Positions 45,236 to 54,326 of a DNA stretch of 64,000 bases are shown piece after piece. Where the stretch lies: NCBI RefSeq assembly GCF_964340835.1, contig NZ_OZ204251.1; one strand, written 5' to 3'. The stretch comes from Bombilactobacillus bombi. GTDB taxonomy: Bacteria; Bacillota; Bacilli; Lactobacillales; Lactobacillaceae. Position 1 is the first letter of the stretch. Every line of letters begins with the position of its first letter. The position numbers and the translations under genes are program-made. The notes beneath the pieces are model-generated. The model ran no database searches, was not told where the DNA came from, and saw only the letters and a program-made list of their open reading frames with translations.

Positions 45236-46279
45236 ATGCCCAAACAGCCACTTGATTGGCAGCGCAAAAATGAACATATTTTTTTAGCAGAAAAGTATTA
45301 TCAACCGACTAATCCATTGTTTGATGAAATCCAACTAATACCAAGCGGCTTGCCTAATTTGACATTTGAGCAAGTAAACTCGACAATTTCTTGGGGCAGC
45401 AAGGTTGCCAGTTCGCCTCTATATATTAATGCGATGACTGGGGGTTCACCTCAAACAATTTTAATTAATCAAAAACTAGCTAGCTTGGCAGCCCAATTAC
45501 AAATTCCTATGGCCGTTGGTTCGATGAGTAATTATCTAAAATATCCGAATAATCCTGAAGTCCAGCGTTCTTATGCTATCGTGCGTGAAACTAATCAGCA
45601 AGGGATTATTTGGGCTAACGTTTCAGCTCATACCAATTGGCAAGACGCTAAAAAGTGTGTAGATCTAATTGCTGCTGATGCCTTGCAAGTACATCTTAAT
45701 TCTACTCAAGAAATTGTTATGGCTGAAGGTAATCATGATTTTATTTGGTTAAATAACATTCAACAATTACTTGAACACATTCAAGTACCTATCATTATCA
45801 AAGAAGTTGGCTTTGGTATGAGCGCCCAAATGGCAACCCAATTGCAACAGCTCGGAGTGCAAATAGTTGATATTTCAGGTCGTGGTGGTACTAACTTTGC
45901 TCAAATTGAAAACACGCGCAACCATCAGGCTGATTATAGCTTTTTACAGAATTTTGGATTGACAACTTTAGAATCTTTATTAGAGACTAAACCGCTGCAA
46001 AAGCAAATGACAATTTTAGCATCTGGGGGTATTCGTTCCCCGCTGGACGTCGTCAAATGTCTTGTCTTGGGTGCCCATGCTGTAGGGATTGCTGCACCAG
46101 TCTTGCATATCTTAGAACATCAGTCTTTAGAATCAGCTACTCAATATTTTGCAAAGTGGTTGCAGCAAATTAAAGAAATTATGGTATTACTTAATTGTTC
46201 AAAAATCACTGAATTAAAACAAGTTGATTATCGCTTATCAGTCAATCTTAATAACTTTATTCAACAAAAATCTCGTTAG
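45236..46279 (+). CDS. fni: Type 2 isopentenyl-diphosphate isomerase (FMN)
   Basis: 347 residues. Substrate and FMN motifs: MTGGSPQT, QVHLNSTQEIVMAEG, IIIKEVGFGMS and ISGRGGTNFAQIE, plus LASGGIRSPLDVVKCL near the end. It interconverts IPP and DMAPP. AGGTGA precedes ATG. Completes the cluster; HMG-CoA synthase and reductase must be elsewhere. Confidence 0.95.
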   Translation: MPKQPLDWQRKNEHIFLAEKYYQPTNPLFDEIQLIPSGLPNLTFEQVNSTISWGSKVASSPLYINAMTGGSPQTILINQKLASLAAQLQIPMAVGSMSNYLKYPNNPEVQRSYAIVRETNQQGIIWANVSAHTNWQDAKKCVDLIAADALQVHLNSTQEIVMAEGNHDFIWLNNIQQLLEHIQVPIIIKEVGFGMSAQMATQLQQLGVQIVDISGRGGTNFAQIENTRNHQADYSFLQNFGLTTLESLLETKPLQKQMTILASGGIRSPLDVVKCLVLGAHAVGIAAPVLHILEHQSLESATQYFAKWLQQIKEIMVLLNCSKITELKQVDYRLSVNLNNFIQQKSR

Positions 46280-46304
46280 AATTAATATTCCAACGAGATT
46301 TTTT
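46266..46304. terminator. Bidirectional terminator between fni and the dehydrogenase
   Basis: Stem AAATCTCGTT with AACGAGATTT plus inner GAA/TTC pairing and T runs on both strands. Confidence 0.85.
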
Positions 46305-46310
46305 AATATT

Positions 46311-47255
46311 TTATTGATCTTGATCTTGTTTTAGCAATTTTAGTAGTGCTTCATCGCGCTGTTGTACAATTTGTTCGCCTTCACTACCATGCCAGTCAAA
46401 AAATCCTTGTCCAGATTTTAAGCCTAATTTCTTTTCAGCAATCATCTTTGACAATAAAGGATCAGTTTCTTGTTCAGAACTTAAATCGGCATACAAATAC
46501 GAACTAATATTTTTAAAAACATCTAATCCGCCTAAATCAGCACTAGCAACAGGACCAACTAAACTCCAACGCCGACCTAAGCTATACTTGATAATATCAT
46601 CTACGGCTTCAGGTTCAGCAATGCCTTCACTTATAATATGAAAGGCTTCCCGTAAAACAGCTAATTGAATGCGATTGCCAACAAAACCTAAGGATTCTTT
46701 CTTTAAGGCTACTGCATGTTTGCCAATATCATTCATTAAATCAACTGTCACATCAATTGTAGCTTGGGTAGTAGATTTTCCAGGAACCACTTCAACTAGC
46801 GGCATTAATTGTGCTGGATTCCAAAAATGAGCTACCACAAATCTTTCAGGTTTTTGTAAAACTTCTTGAATAGCAGTAGGACTCAATCCAGAAGTATTTG
46901 TGGCCAAAATCGTTTCTGGTTGCACATATTCTTCGACTTTTTGCCAGACCTGCTTTTTGATGTCTAAATCTTCAATAATAGATTCAATTACAAAGTCCGC
47001 TTTTGAGAGTGCATGTTCATAATTGGTAGTTGTTGAAATTTTATTCAAAATATCTTCAGAATTATCTGTTAAAATACCAGCCTGTTTAAATGTTTCAATA
47101 TCTGATTTAATTTGTTGCATACCCTTATCTAATGCTGCTTGACTTGTATCAAGTAAATTAACTTGATAGCCCTTCATGGCAAATTGTAATGCTGTCGCAT
47201 GCCCCATCGTTCCTGCACCGATATTAGCAATAATTTTTATATTTTTTAAATCCAT
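46311..47255 (-). CDS. 3-hydroxyacyl-CoA dehydrogenase family protein
   Basis: 314 residues. NAD-binding IANIGAGTMGHATALQFA, FVIESIIEDLDIKKQVW, NTSGLSPT (substrate serine), VVAHFWNPAQLMPLVEVVPG with the catalytic His, and GFVGNRIQ. Fits the single-copy HBDH/carnitine-/gulonate-dehydrogenase group; no other beta-oxidation gene is near, so the substrate is open. Start ATG 47255 with AGGAG 8 bases upstream. Confidence 0.88.
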   Translation of the reverse strand: MDLKNIKIIANIGAGTMGHATALQFAMKGYQVNLLDTSQAALDKGMQQIKSDIETFKQAGILTDNSEDILNKISTTTNYEHALSKADFVIESIIEDLDIKKQVWQKVEEYVQPETILATNTSGLSPTAIQEVLQKPERFVVAHFWNPAQLMPLVEVVPGKSTTQATIDVTVDLMNDIGKHAVALKKESLGFVGNRIQLAVLREAFHIISEGIAEPEAVDDIIKYSLGRRWSLVGPVASADLGGLDVFKNISSYLYADLSSEQETDPLLSKMIAEKKLGLKSGQGFFDWHGSEGEQIVQQRDEALLKLLKQDQDQ

Positions 47256-47268
47256 GACCAAATCTCCT

Positions 47269-48603
47269 TTATTGGCGTAATCCCTTAGGATAAAAGTTCT
47301 TTAACTGCGTACCAACCAACTTACCCCAAGAAAATATTTTATGTTCAAAGCTTACGGCTACCCAACCTTTATTGTAACCTTGATTATCAATAATTAAAGC
47401 TTCACCATGAACAAAATGCTGAAATTGTTCAGCTTCTAATTCAATTACTTGTTGAAATTGTGTAGGCTTTAAAGCTAAGACTAAAGCATGATTAGGTTCA
47501 AAGCGATTTTTTTTAAATTCGCCTAGCATCAATCCATTACGAACTATTTGTGGATGGTGCTGAGAAAACTCTAAAGCAGCATTATAAAGCGTGTTCTTTT
47601 GAACTATCAGTGAATCAAAATGTACATCAACTAAAGTATGATCAACAAATTCTTGCCATAATTTTAAATTGGGTAATTTCGTAGTATTCATTTTGGCAGT
47701 AGAAGTAGCAACTGCATCTCCCGCCTTTTGCAGAGCACAAATAAAGTGGCCTTCGCCTTGGTAATGATGTGGAAATAACCGAACTGCTTTACGCAATTCC
47801 AAATTATTATCCCCCCATTCAGGGCGTCCACAATCCATGCCTTCATAATGGTGTAACGGTAAAATGGTCAGATTGAATTTTTGTGTCAGCCAATTAATGT
47901 TTTGTTCATCTTCTTCTGGAGCAAAAGTGCAGGTCGAATAAATTAAGCGTCCACCAGGACGTAACATTTTAACAGCTTCAATTAATATTTGACGTTGCCG
48001 TTGAGCACATTTTTGTACATATTCTAACGACCAATATTGCATAGCTTCAGAATCTTTGCGAAATAAGCCCTCCCCTGAGCAAGGAGCATCTACTACAATG
48101 CAATCAAAAAACTCTGGAAAATATTTTGCTAATTCTTGGGGAGAATTATTAGTGACAAGCGTGTGCTGCAACCCCCAACGTTCTACATTAGAAGACAAAA
48201 CACGCGCTCGTGAACGATTAATTTCATTAGCTACTAACAAACCAGTATCTTGCATTAAGGCCGCTAATTGAGTAGTTTTACCACCTGGAGCAGCACATAA
48301 ATCAAGCACCCTTTCATGAGGATTCGGCTGCGCAAATTGGGCTACATGCATAGCACTTGGATCTTGTGAATAAATCCATCCCGCTAAATGATCAATATTA
48401 TTGCCATTGATTGCACCGTAGTATGCATTAGAAATATGAGCTATTGGTTGACTACAATCTTCGTCAACGTATTGTGCTTGAACTTTTAATGGATTCAAAC
48501 GAAATCCAGCTGTTGCTTCATTATTAAAGCTAGCTAAAAATTCGGCTGCTTGATTTTTTAATAATTGTTGATATTTTTGGATAAAATCTGCCGGTAATTG
48601 CAT
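47269..48603 (-). CDS. rsmF: rRNA cytosine-C5 methyltransferase, RsmF-like
   Basis: 444 residues. SAM site VLDLCAAPGGKTTQLAALM, motif IV VDAPCSGEGLFRK and motif VI catalytic Cys in YSTCTFAPEEDEQ; a C-terminal RsmF/PUA-like part follows. Start ATG 48603 overlaps the stop of the upstream gene (TGATG); a GTG 48615 lies inside the ribosome site AAAGGAG. Confidence 0.93.
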   Translation of the reverse strand: MQLPADFIQKYQQLLKNQAAEFLASFNNEATAGFRLNPLKVQAQYVDEDCSQPIAHISNAYYGAINGNNIDHLAGWIYSQDPSAMHVAQFAQPNPHERVLDLCAAPGGKTTQLAALMQDTGLLVANEINRSRARVLSSNVERWGLQHTLVTNNSPQELAKYFPEFFDCIVVDAPCSGEGLFRKDSEAMQYWSLEYVQKCAQRQRQILIEAVKMLRPGGRLIYSTCTFAPEEDEQNINWLTQKFNLTILPLHHYEGMDCGRPEWGDNNLELRKAVRLFPHHYQGEGHFICALQKAGDAVATSTAKMNTTKLPNLKLWQEFVDHTLVDVHFDSLIVQKNTLYNAALEFSQHHPQIVRNGLMLGEFKKNRFEPNHALVLALKPTQFQQVIELEAEQFQHFVHGEALIIDNQGYNKGWVAVSFEHKIFSWGKLVGTQLKNFYPKGLRQ

Positions 48604-49592
48604 CAATCTTGCCACTCCTTTTGTTGTTTAACAATAAAAATTCTTATAGCAGCAATAATATTTACCACAATAAATACAGTAAAAAGATAAAGTGACATAT
48701 AACGGGTGCTGATGATTGGGATTTTTAAGAAAATAATTGCAGCTGCAATGATAAATGTAATGGCTTCTGTTAAGAAAAACTTAAACCAATTACCTAATTG
48801 AAAATCGGCTAATAAATCTCCTCTAAGTGGTGTATTTTTTAAAAGTTGAATCATTGGAACTTGTGCGAACCAACATAAAATGATAACAACAATAGCTAAT
48901 GCCAACAAATCAAATAAAGTTACTCCCCAGCGTATCCACCAGGTTTGATGAATATTATTAATTTTATTAGCAGAACGATACAAATGATGAGCTTTTAAAA
49001 TATGTTGCATTTGTTTTAAATGTTGCGGATGATGCAAAATATTACCATCCACAACAATTTGATAATGTTTCAATTGTGTTTTATCGTATTGATTAGGTGA
49101 AGTGGAAATAAAGATATGACGATTTAGTTTTTTCGTATTAGTCATACCTACGGAGCCAATAACAGAATAATAATTATTATCCATCTGAAAATATGGTTGT
49201 GTTTGCGGTTTATAAGTATTCTTATAGACATCTTTACCTAAAACCACAAATGGGATTGGCGATGCAAAATCATTTTCAGAAAAATAGCGGCCACTATTCA
49301 TTGGCACTTTGGTCAAATGTTTAGACATATAAACATAACTCAAATCGGGATTTTTTTTCTGAATAAAATAAATCTGAAAATCATGCAAGTTATGAGCTTG
49401 CATTTTACGCAAAGCTGTCGGAATTGATTGCTGTGAACGTGATGGAAAAATGAGCGCGCCGTCTTGGATATTACCCCGGTCCATTAATCTTTGATAATTA
49501 CGCATATCATTTTTTGAAACCAGTAAACCAGCTACTAGTAACACAATTATTACAACGAGATTAATTAGAACATTTTTTTTCATGATTATCAT
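48603..49592 (-). CDS. Uncharacterised membrane protein with MacB-like extracytoplasmic domain
   Basis: About 329 residues. One N-terminal helix (LINLVVIIVLLVAGLLV), about 180 extracytoplasmic residues and three C-terminal helices (LFDLLALAIVVIILCWFA, FLTEAITFIIAAAIIFL, MSLYLFTVFIVVNIIAAIRIFIV). This is the layout of half an FtsX/MacB permease, but no ATPase is adjacent. Not recognised as a known family. Overlaps neighbours on both sides by 1-4 bases, so it is co-translated with the two methyltransferase genes. An ATG at 49583 is an alternative start. Confidence 0.8.
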   Translation of the reverse strand: MIIMKKNVLINLVVIIVLLVAGLLVSKNDMRNYQRLMDRGNIQDGALIFPSRSQQSIPTALRKMQAHNLHDFQIYFIQKKNPDLSYVYMSKHLTKVPMNSGRYFSENDFASPIPFVVLGKDVYKNTYKPQTQPYFQMDNNYYSVIGSVGMTNTKKLNRHIFISTSPNQYDKTQLKHYQIVVDGNILHHPQHLKQMQHILKAHHLYRSANKINNIHQTWWIRWGVTLFDLLALAIVVIILCWFAQVPMIQLLKNTPLRGDLLADFQLGNWFKFFLTEAITFIIAAAIIFLKIPIISTRYMSLYLFTVFIVVNIIAAIRIFIVKQQKEWQD

Positions 49593-50365
49593 CCAATCTT
49601 AAATACATGATCTTTCACAATATCAAAAGCAGGATAAAGCCGGTTAATTTTGGCTAATCGCCAATCATAAATTAAATGAGCTTGCTGCCAAAATTCTGCA
49701 CTATTAGTAGCTCCTTGGTATTCTCCAATAATCCAAAATTGCAAATTAGAATTTAACTTGCGTATAAACTGCAAAATCTGAACATCAATATTATCATGAT
49801 CTGGACTCCAAGCTAATAATACGACATCTACCTCATTAAAATATTGCTGGAGGGCCTCTAAGGCATCCAGCTGTTCAATCGCAGTCCATTTTTGTTGACC
49901 AGTAGCGCTACTTTGAGCCCAAGTTAAATTGTCCGTTGCAATTACTTGTTGACCTCGTTCTTGCAATGCACTTGCTAAAATCCCATTGCCAGCCATTAAT
50001 TCCAAATATTTAACATGCGGAAATAATTGTACCCAACAATCCATCATTGGTTGATTCAACATAGCCCAAATGCCAAATTTAGTTTGAATAAAATCACGAA
50101 AATTATCTAAAAAACGAGCAAATTGCTGCAGAAAATCACTTTTAGCCACAAGATTATATTGAGATAAAAATTGTTTATCAGCCATCAATTGCGTAAAATC
50201 AGTAGTATTTAACCTTAAATCTGATAAAATAAAATTCGGTAATTGGTGCTTCTGATAAGTATTAATTACCTGCTCTAATTGTCCTAATAAATAATTGAAT
50301 TTGGGAATATCCAAAAAAAGCGCTTGATAATCTTTAAGTTTCTGTTCATAGTTTGAGACTTCCAT
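49589..50365 (-). CDS. SAM-dependent methyltransferase-like protein
   Basis: 258 residues from the ATG that follows AAAGGA by 6 bases (an upstream ATG at 50413 lacks a site). A helical N-terminal half is followed by a Rossmann-like half with VKYLELMAGNGILASALQERGQQVIATDN (SAM motifs I and II) and VDVVLLAWSPDHDN in the place of the NPPY motif. Substrate unknown. First gene of the unit with the membrane protein and rsmF. Confidence 0.8.
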   Translation of the reverse strand: MEVSNYEQKLKDYQALFLDIPKFNYLLGQLEQVINTYQKHQLPNFILSDLRLNTTDFTQLMADKQFLSQYNLVAKSDFLQQFARFLDNFRDFIQTKFGIWAMLNQPMMDCWVQLFPHVKYLELMAGNGILASALQERGQQVIATDNLTWAQSSATGQQKWTAIEQLDALEALQQYFNEVDVVLLAWSPDHDNIDVQILQFIRKLNSNLQFWIIGEYQGATNSAEFWQQAHLIYDWRLAKINRLYPAFDIVKDHVFKIG

Positions 50366-50529
50366 GATGTTTCCTTTACTGTGAGATAACAACCTTAGAT
50401 AATAATAACGCAAACAGAATGCAAGTTTTATGAAAATTCAAAATTCTTTAACAAACATTTAAACATATTTTCTCTTTAAAAGTGTATCATAGATTATAAA
50501 TAAACTGAATTGATAGTGAGGCAAGTTGA

Positions 50530-51189
50530 ATGAGCGATACTGGTAAAAATAATGAAGGCAATACAGCAAAAGATTGGCTAATCTGGATTGTGCAAACCGT
50601 TGTATTAGCTGCAGTCATTTATGGAGCTTTTTTGGTGTTAAATAAGTACGTTTTTTATAATACTAAAGTATCCGGTACTTCTATGCAGCCAACTTTTGAA
50701 GATGGCGATCGAACAATTGCCTGGCGTCATAGTAAGTTGAAAACTGGGGATGTTGTTGTTATTGACGCTCCTGATGAGCCAGGTGCATTTTACATTAAAC
50801 GGATTATTGCTACGCCTGGTCAAAAAGTCGTATCCAAAAATAATAAAATTTATATTAATGGTAAGAAGTTACCTCAAGATTATCTCAAACCTGGTAGTAA
50901 GTTAGTTGATGATGGTTCTAATAATGTTTATGGTACCCGCTACACAGATACAGGAGATTTTTCGATTAGTTCTTTAGCAAAAACTTCTAATTATCAAGAT
51001 ATTTATTCTAAAAAGCAATTAGACCAAATGAAAAAGACTAATCGTGTACCCAAAGGAACTTACTTTGTAATGGGAGATCATCGTAGCGTTTCTAAAGATA
51101 GTCGCTATATTGGTTGCATCGAACGGAACAAAGTTGTGGGCGTTGTGAAATTCCGGTACTGGCCATTAACCCAATTTCGGATTTTTTAA
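50530..51189 (+). CDS. lepB: Signal peptidase I
   Basis: 219 residues. One N-terminal helix, then the S26 catalytic domain with Ser51 in SGTSMQPT, Lys90 in YIKRIIATPG and the MGDHRSVSKDSRYIGCI box. It cleaves exported preproteins outside the membrane. A GAGG site precedes ATG. The gene downstream follows by 14 bases. Confidence 0.96.
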   Translation: MSDTGKNNEGNTAKDWLIWIVQTVVLAAVIYGAFLVLNKYVFYNTKVSGTSMQPTFEDGDRTIAWRHSKLKTGDVVVIDAPDEPGAFYIKRIIATPGQKVVSKNNKIYINGKKLPQDYLKPGSKLVDDGSNNVYGTRYTDTGDFSISSLAKTSNYQDIYSKKQLDQMKKTNRVPKGTYFVMGDHRSVSKDSRYIGCIERNKVVGVVKFRYWPLTQFRIF

Positions 51190-51203
51190 AAAGGAGGAGA
51201 ATT

Positions 51204-51386
51204 ATGCCAAATAAATTAGCTGAGCTAATTATTCAATACCAGAAAAAAACCGATAAAAATGATTCACAGTTTGCTTTTGAAAGTCACTTTACCGTTGAAA
51301 AAATTCATAACATCAAAGCTGGTAAAAATGATTATACAGCCGATGAAGAACGTCGAATTATTCAATACATCAAAGATCATGCATAG
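51204..51386 (+). CDS. Small conserved protein (LBP_cg2779-like)
   Basis: 60 residues, strong AGGAGG 7 bases before ATG. MPNKLAELIIQYQKKTDKNDSQFAFESHFTVEKIHNIKAG resembles a small helix-turn-helix-like family found in lactobacilli; function unknown. Likely co-transcribed with lepB and followed by a terminator. Confidence 0.75.
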   Translation: MPNKLAELIIQYQKKTDKNDSQFAFESHFTVEKIHNIKAGKNDYTADEERRIIQYIKDHA

Positions 51387-51390
51387 TTAA

Positions 51391-51430
51391 AAAGAGTGCA
51401 ACCATATTTCAGTTAGTGGTTGCACTCTTT
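51391..51430. terminator. Terminator after lepB and the small gene
   Basis: Perfect 14-bp stem AAAGAGTGCAACCA, 12-base loop and short T run; works on both strands. Confidence 0.85.
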
Positions 51431-51514
51431 ATTTTATATTTCAAGAAATGGCACAGGAAATCATCGATAGTCTTAAAAATTTTCCTATACTACTTTAGTT
51501 CATTGATTTTATAT

Positions 51515-52909
51515 TTATTTATTTTTTAAATATTGACTTTTTTTAACGAAACTAAAACTTAATAATAGTGAGACTATTAAAAATGGAATCCAAAATTTGT
51601 AAATATTTAAATAAGAAATTGCTAAATGTTGGGGAGTTCTTATCTTTAAATTCTGCAAATTACTATTTAGCATTGACATAAAAATTGCTACTCCTAAAAC
51701 AGAGCCAATTTGCCGAAAAACCGTAATAACACTTTGAGAAGCAGTCAATAACCCTCCTTCAAGTTCTGAAGCTGCAAGTACATTTACAGGACCTGAAATA
51801 ATACCAAAACCAATTCCACAAACAAAAGTTGCTAAAGACATATTAAAAATTTTATCTGGATTTAGGTTACTTAATAAATAATATGACAGTGTTAAAAATA
51901 TTAAACCACTAAAAACAATCATTCGTGGTCCTAATTTATTAATCAACAGACTGCCTAAGCCACCAAAGCAAAAAACCGCAATCGACATTGGCAATAAAAT
52001 TAACGCTGCTTGTAATTCAGTTTTTCCTTGAATACGAGTAAAGAAAGTTGGCATCATTACGATGACTCCAATATAGAAAAATTGAGCTAATAATCCAACA
52101 ATTGCAGAACTTACAAATGGACGAACTTGAAATAATTTTAGATTAACCATTGGTGAAGCAGTATGTTTTTCTGTCAAAACAAATAGTATTAATAAAGCAA
52201 TACTTACAGTGAAACAAGTAATTGTTTTGACATCAGCCCATTGCCAAACACGCCCTTTAATAATTCCTAAGGTTAAGAAGAACAATGCTAACATCGAAGT
52301 AATACTACCTAACCAGTCAATCTTTATATTTTTATAAGTTTGCTTTTCCATTGATAGACTGGTCAAACTTAATATCATGGCTAATATAACAATAGGAATA
52401 TTGATTAGAAAAATCCAATGCCAATTTAAAGAATCAGTTACCAATCCTCCTAAAGTGGGACCAATAGCTGCAGCCCCGCCTTGAGTTAATCCTAAAACTG
52501 CCACCACTTTAAATCTTTGATCAACTTTCCAAGTAGAAATACCAATTGTATTTGCTAATGGTAACAAAATCGCTGCACCAATACTGGAAATAAGTCGTCC
52601 AGCAATTAAAAGAGTAAAATTAGTCGCTATTCCGGCCACGACTGATCCTAATCCAAAAAACAATAGCCCTAATAAATATAACCGATTACGGCCAAAAATA
52701 TCCCCCAGTCTACTTAGTGGTATAGTAAATGATGCGAAAATGATTGTATAAACATTCAAAGTCCAAGAAAGTTGACTAGTGCTAATTTTTAGTCCTTGTT
52801 GTATTGCTGGTAAAGCAATGTTCATGATAGTTGTATCTAACATTACTAAGAAAATACCAAGACACATCGCAATAGTAGCGGTCACTTTCTCTCTTCTTGT
52901 TAATATCAT
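51515..52909 (-). CDS. MFS multidrug exporter, DHA2 family
   Basis: 464 residues, about 14 helices. LDTTIMNIALPAIQQGL in helix 1 (motif D1 of DHA2), SWTLNVYTIIFASFTIPLSRLGDIFGRNR (motif A) and LTQGGAAAIGPTLGGLV (motif C) are clear. The start ATG 52909 follows AAAGGAGA; an upstream TTG is in the leader. Divergent from a TetR gene that probably represses it. Close paralogue of the exporter at 61819. Confidence 0.9.
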   Translation of the reverse strand: MILTRREKVTATIAMCLGIFLVMLDTTIMNIALPAIQQGLKISTSQLSWTLNVYTIIFASFTIPLSRLGDIFGRNRLYLLGLLFFGLGSVVAGIATNFTLLIAGRLISSIGAAILLPLANTIGISTWKVDQRFKVVAVLGLTQGGAAAIGPTLGGLVTDSLNWHWIFLINIPIVILAMILSLTSLSMEKQTYKNIKIDWLGSITSMLALFFLTLGIIKGRVWQWADVKTITCFTVSIALLILFVLTEKHTASPMVNLKLFQVRPFVSSAIVGLLAQFFYIGVIVMMPTFFTRIQGKTELQAALILLPMSIAVFCFGGLGSLLINKLGPRMIVFSGLIFLTLSYYLLSNLNPDKIFNMSLATFVCGIGFGIISGPVNVLAASELEGGLLTASQSVITVFRQIGSVLGVAIFMSMLNSNLQNLKIRTPQHLAISYLNIYKFWIPFLIVSLLLSFSFVKKSQYLKNK

Positions 52910-52927
52910 AATTCTCTCCTTTTTCAA

Positions 52928-53084
52928 AAATATGAGCTATTGCTCGTTTTTAAAACGATTTTAATTATAAGCCGTTATTCAAAAAAAGCAAGAATAAATA
53001 TGAGCATTAACTCAATTAATGTTGTAATTACTACTTTAGAGACTTATAATCTACTTAATAAGTTATTATATTGGAGACTAATTA
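52928..53084. promoter_or_regulatory. Divergent MFS/tetR intergenic region with repeated ATATGAGC
   Basis: ATATGAGC occurs twice (52930 and 52999), each time followed by a partial inverted half (GCTC, ACTC). Candidate operator pair for the TetR protein. Confidence 0.4.
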
Positions 53085-53732
53085 ATGCCTAGACAACCAC
53101 TACAACAAAGAAGTCGCATTAAACAAGAAAAAATATTAAAAACGGCCAAGCAACTTTTCGCCCAAAAAAATTATTTTATTGTTTCAACTAATGAAATTGC
53201 TAAAATTGCTGGAGTTTCAATTGGTACTCTCTATTCTTACTTTAAAGATAAAAAAGCAATTCTTTTAACTCTATTGAATGAATATAACCAAACTTTTGAT
53301 AGTGTTTTTGGACATTTAAATACTGATGCGGCCTTAGCATTATTTGAAAATGATACTCATCAATGGTTGCAAAATTTAGTTAATATGCTGTCTAAACTAG
53401 AAGATCAACAATTCCATTCGCAAATTGAAATGCTTAGTTATACTATTCCAGAAGTACAGCAAACCGTTGTTCAACAAAAGCAAAAAGTTCAAGAACTAAC
53501 ACGACAATGCATACTTGCATATTCCAAACAGAATGTTCACCTTGATGATGAAGATATCGATAATTTATCAATTATTTTATTTGATTTTATTAGTTCGTTA
53601 GTTGATGAAATTATTTATGGAGATAATTCTATTGAACAAAAGCAACAGTTACAAAATACAGGAATTACTTGTCTAGAGTTAATCATTAAACAAACCCTAA
53701 TACTCCATCCCAATAAAGAAGGGGGATTCTAG
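53085..53732 (+). CDS. TetR/AcrR family regulator
   Basis: 215 residues. N-terminal TetR helix-turn-helix: IKQEKILKTAKQLFAQKNYFIVSTNEIAKIAGVSIGTLYSYFKDKKAILLTLL. The C-terminal ligand domain is not classified. Divergent from the MFS exporter, which suggests local, ligand-released repression. GGAG near the ATG. Confidence 0.92.
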   Translation: MPRQPLQQRSRIKQEKILKTAKQLFAQKNYFIVSTNEIAKIAGVSIGTLYSYFKDKKAILLTLLNEYNQTFDSVFGHLNTDAALALFENDTHQWLQNLVNMLSKLEDQQFHSQIEMLSYTIPEVQQTVVQQKQKVQELTRQCILAYSKQNVHLDDEDIDNLSIILFDFISSLVDEIIYGDNSIEQKQQLQNTGITCLELIIKQTLILHPNKEGGF

Positions 53733-53773
53733 ATGGAACTTAATTATTTAAGAATAGGAGATGAAATTTACAA

Positions 53774-54322
53774 TTGTTTAAAAAATTAATGTTAACAATT
53801 TCTGCCACATGGATTTATGTCATAATCTATTATCTTAATAGAATACTTAATTTAAATTCAAAAGGTATTTACAATGCTATTATTTTCTATATCTTAAATA
53901 GTAAAATTAAATTTTTTATACTAATTATAGGTACATTAATAATGATAATTACACCTATATATATTACTAATAAACCAGCTGATGAAGACTTTAAAAAGGC
54001 TAAATTAATTGAATTAGAAGACAACTCATTTGTCCCCTCTTATTTAGGATATTTCTTTATATCAATAAATGCTGATAATTATTTAACTATGATTAGTTTT
54101 TATTTAATTATTTTAGTGTTTATGTATTTTGCAGGAGTTGAGTATTTTAATCCAATATTTTTATTATTACATTATCATATCTATAAAGTTGAAAGTGATA
54201 ATGGTGTTCAATTTATTCTAATTTTAAAATATAATCAAGGGGTTGTAAGAAAATCTTCCTCTCTAAACAATTTAAAATTGTATAGAATTAATAATTTAAC
54301 ATATGTAGGAAAGAAGGTATAG
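53774..54322 (+). CDS. KwaA-like membrane protein of a putative Kiwa defence pair
   Basis: 182 residues, very AT-rich codons. Four predicted helices: LMLTISATWIYVIIYYL, FFILIIGTLIMIITPIYI, ISFYLIILVFMYFAGV and a re-entrant FNPIFLLLHYHIYKV; FVPSYLGYFFIS and EYFNPIFLLLHYHIY recall the KwaA family by memory. Start uncertain: TTG 53774 lies 13 bases after AGGAG; ATG 53789 overlaps the stop of an 18-codon mini-ORF (53733-53789) that has its own GGGGG site. Ends 4 bases before the next gene. Confidence 0.6.
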   Translation: MFKKLMLTISATWIYVIIYYLNRILNLNSKGIYNAIIFYILNSKIKFFILIIGTLIMIITPIYITNKPADEDFKKAKLIELEDNSFVPSYLGYFFISINADNYLTMISFYLIILVFMYFAGVEYFNPIFLLLHYHIYKVESDNGVQFILILKYNQGVVRKSSSLNNLKLYRINNLTYVGKKV

Positions 54323-54326
54323 TTTA

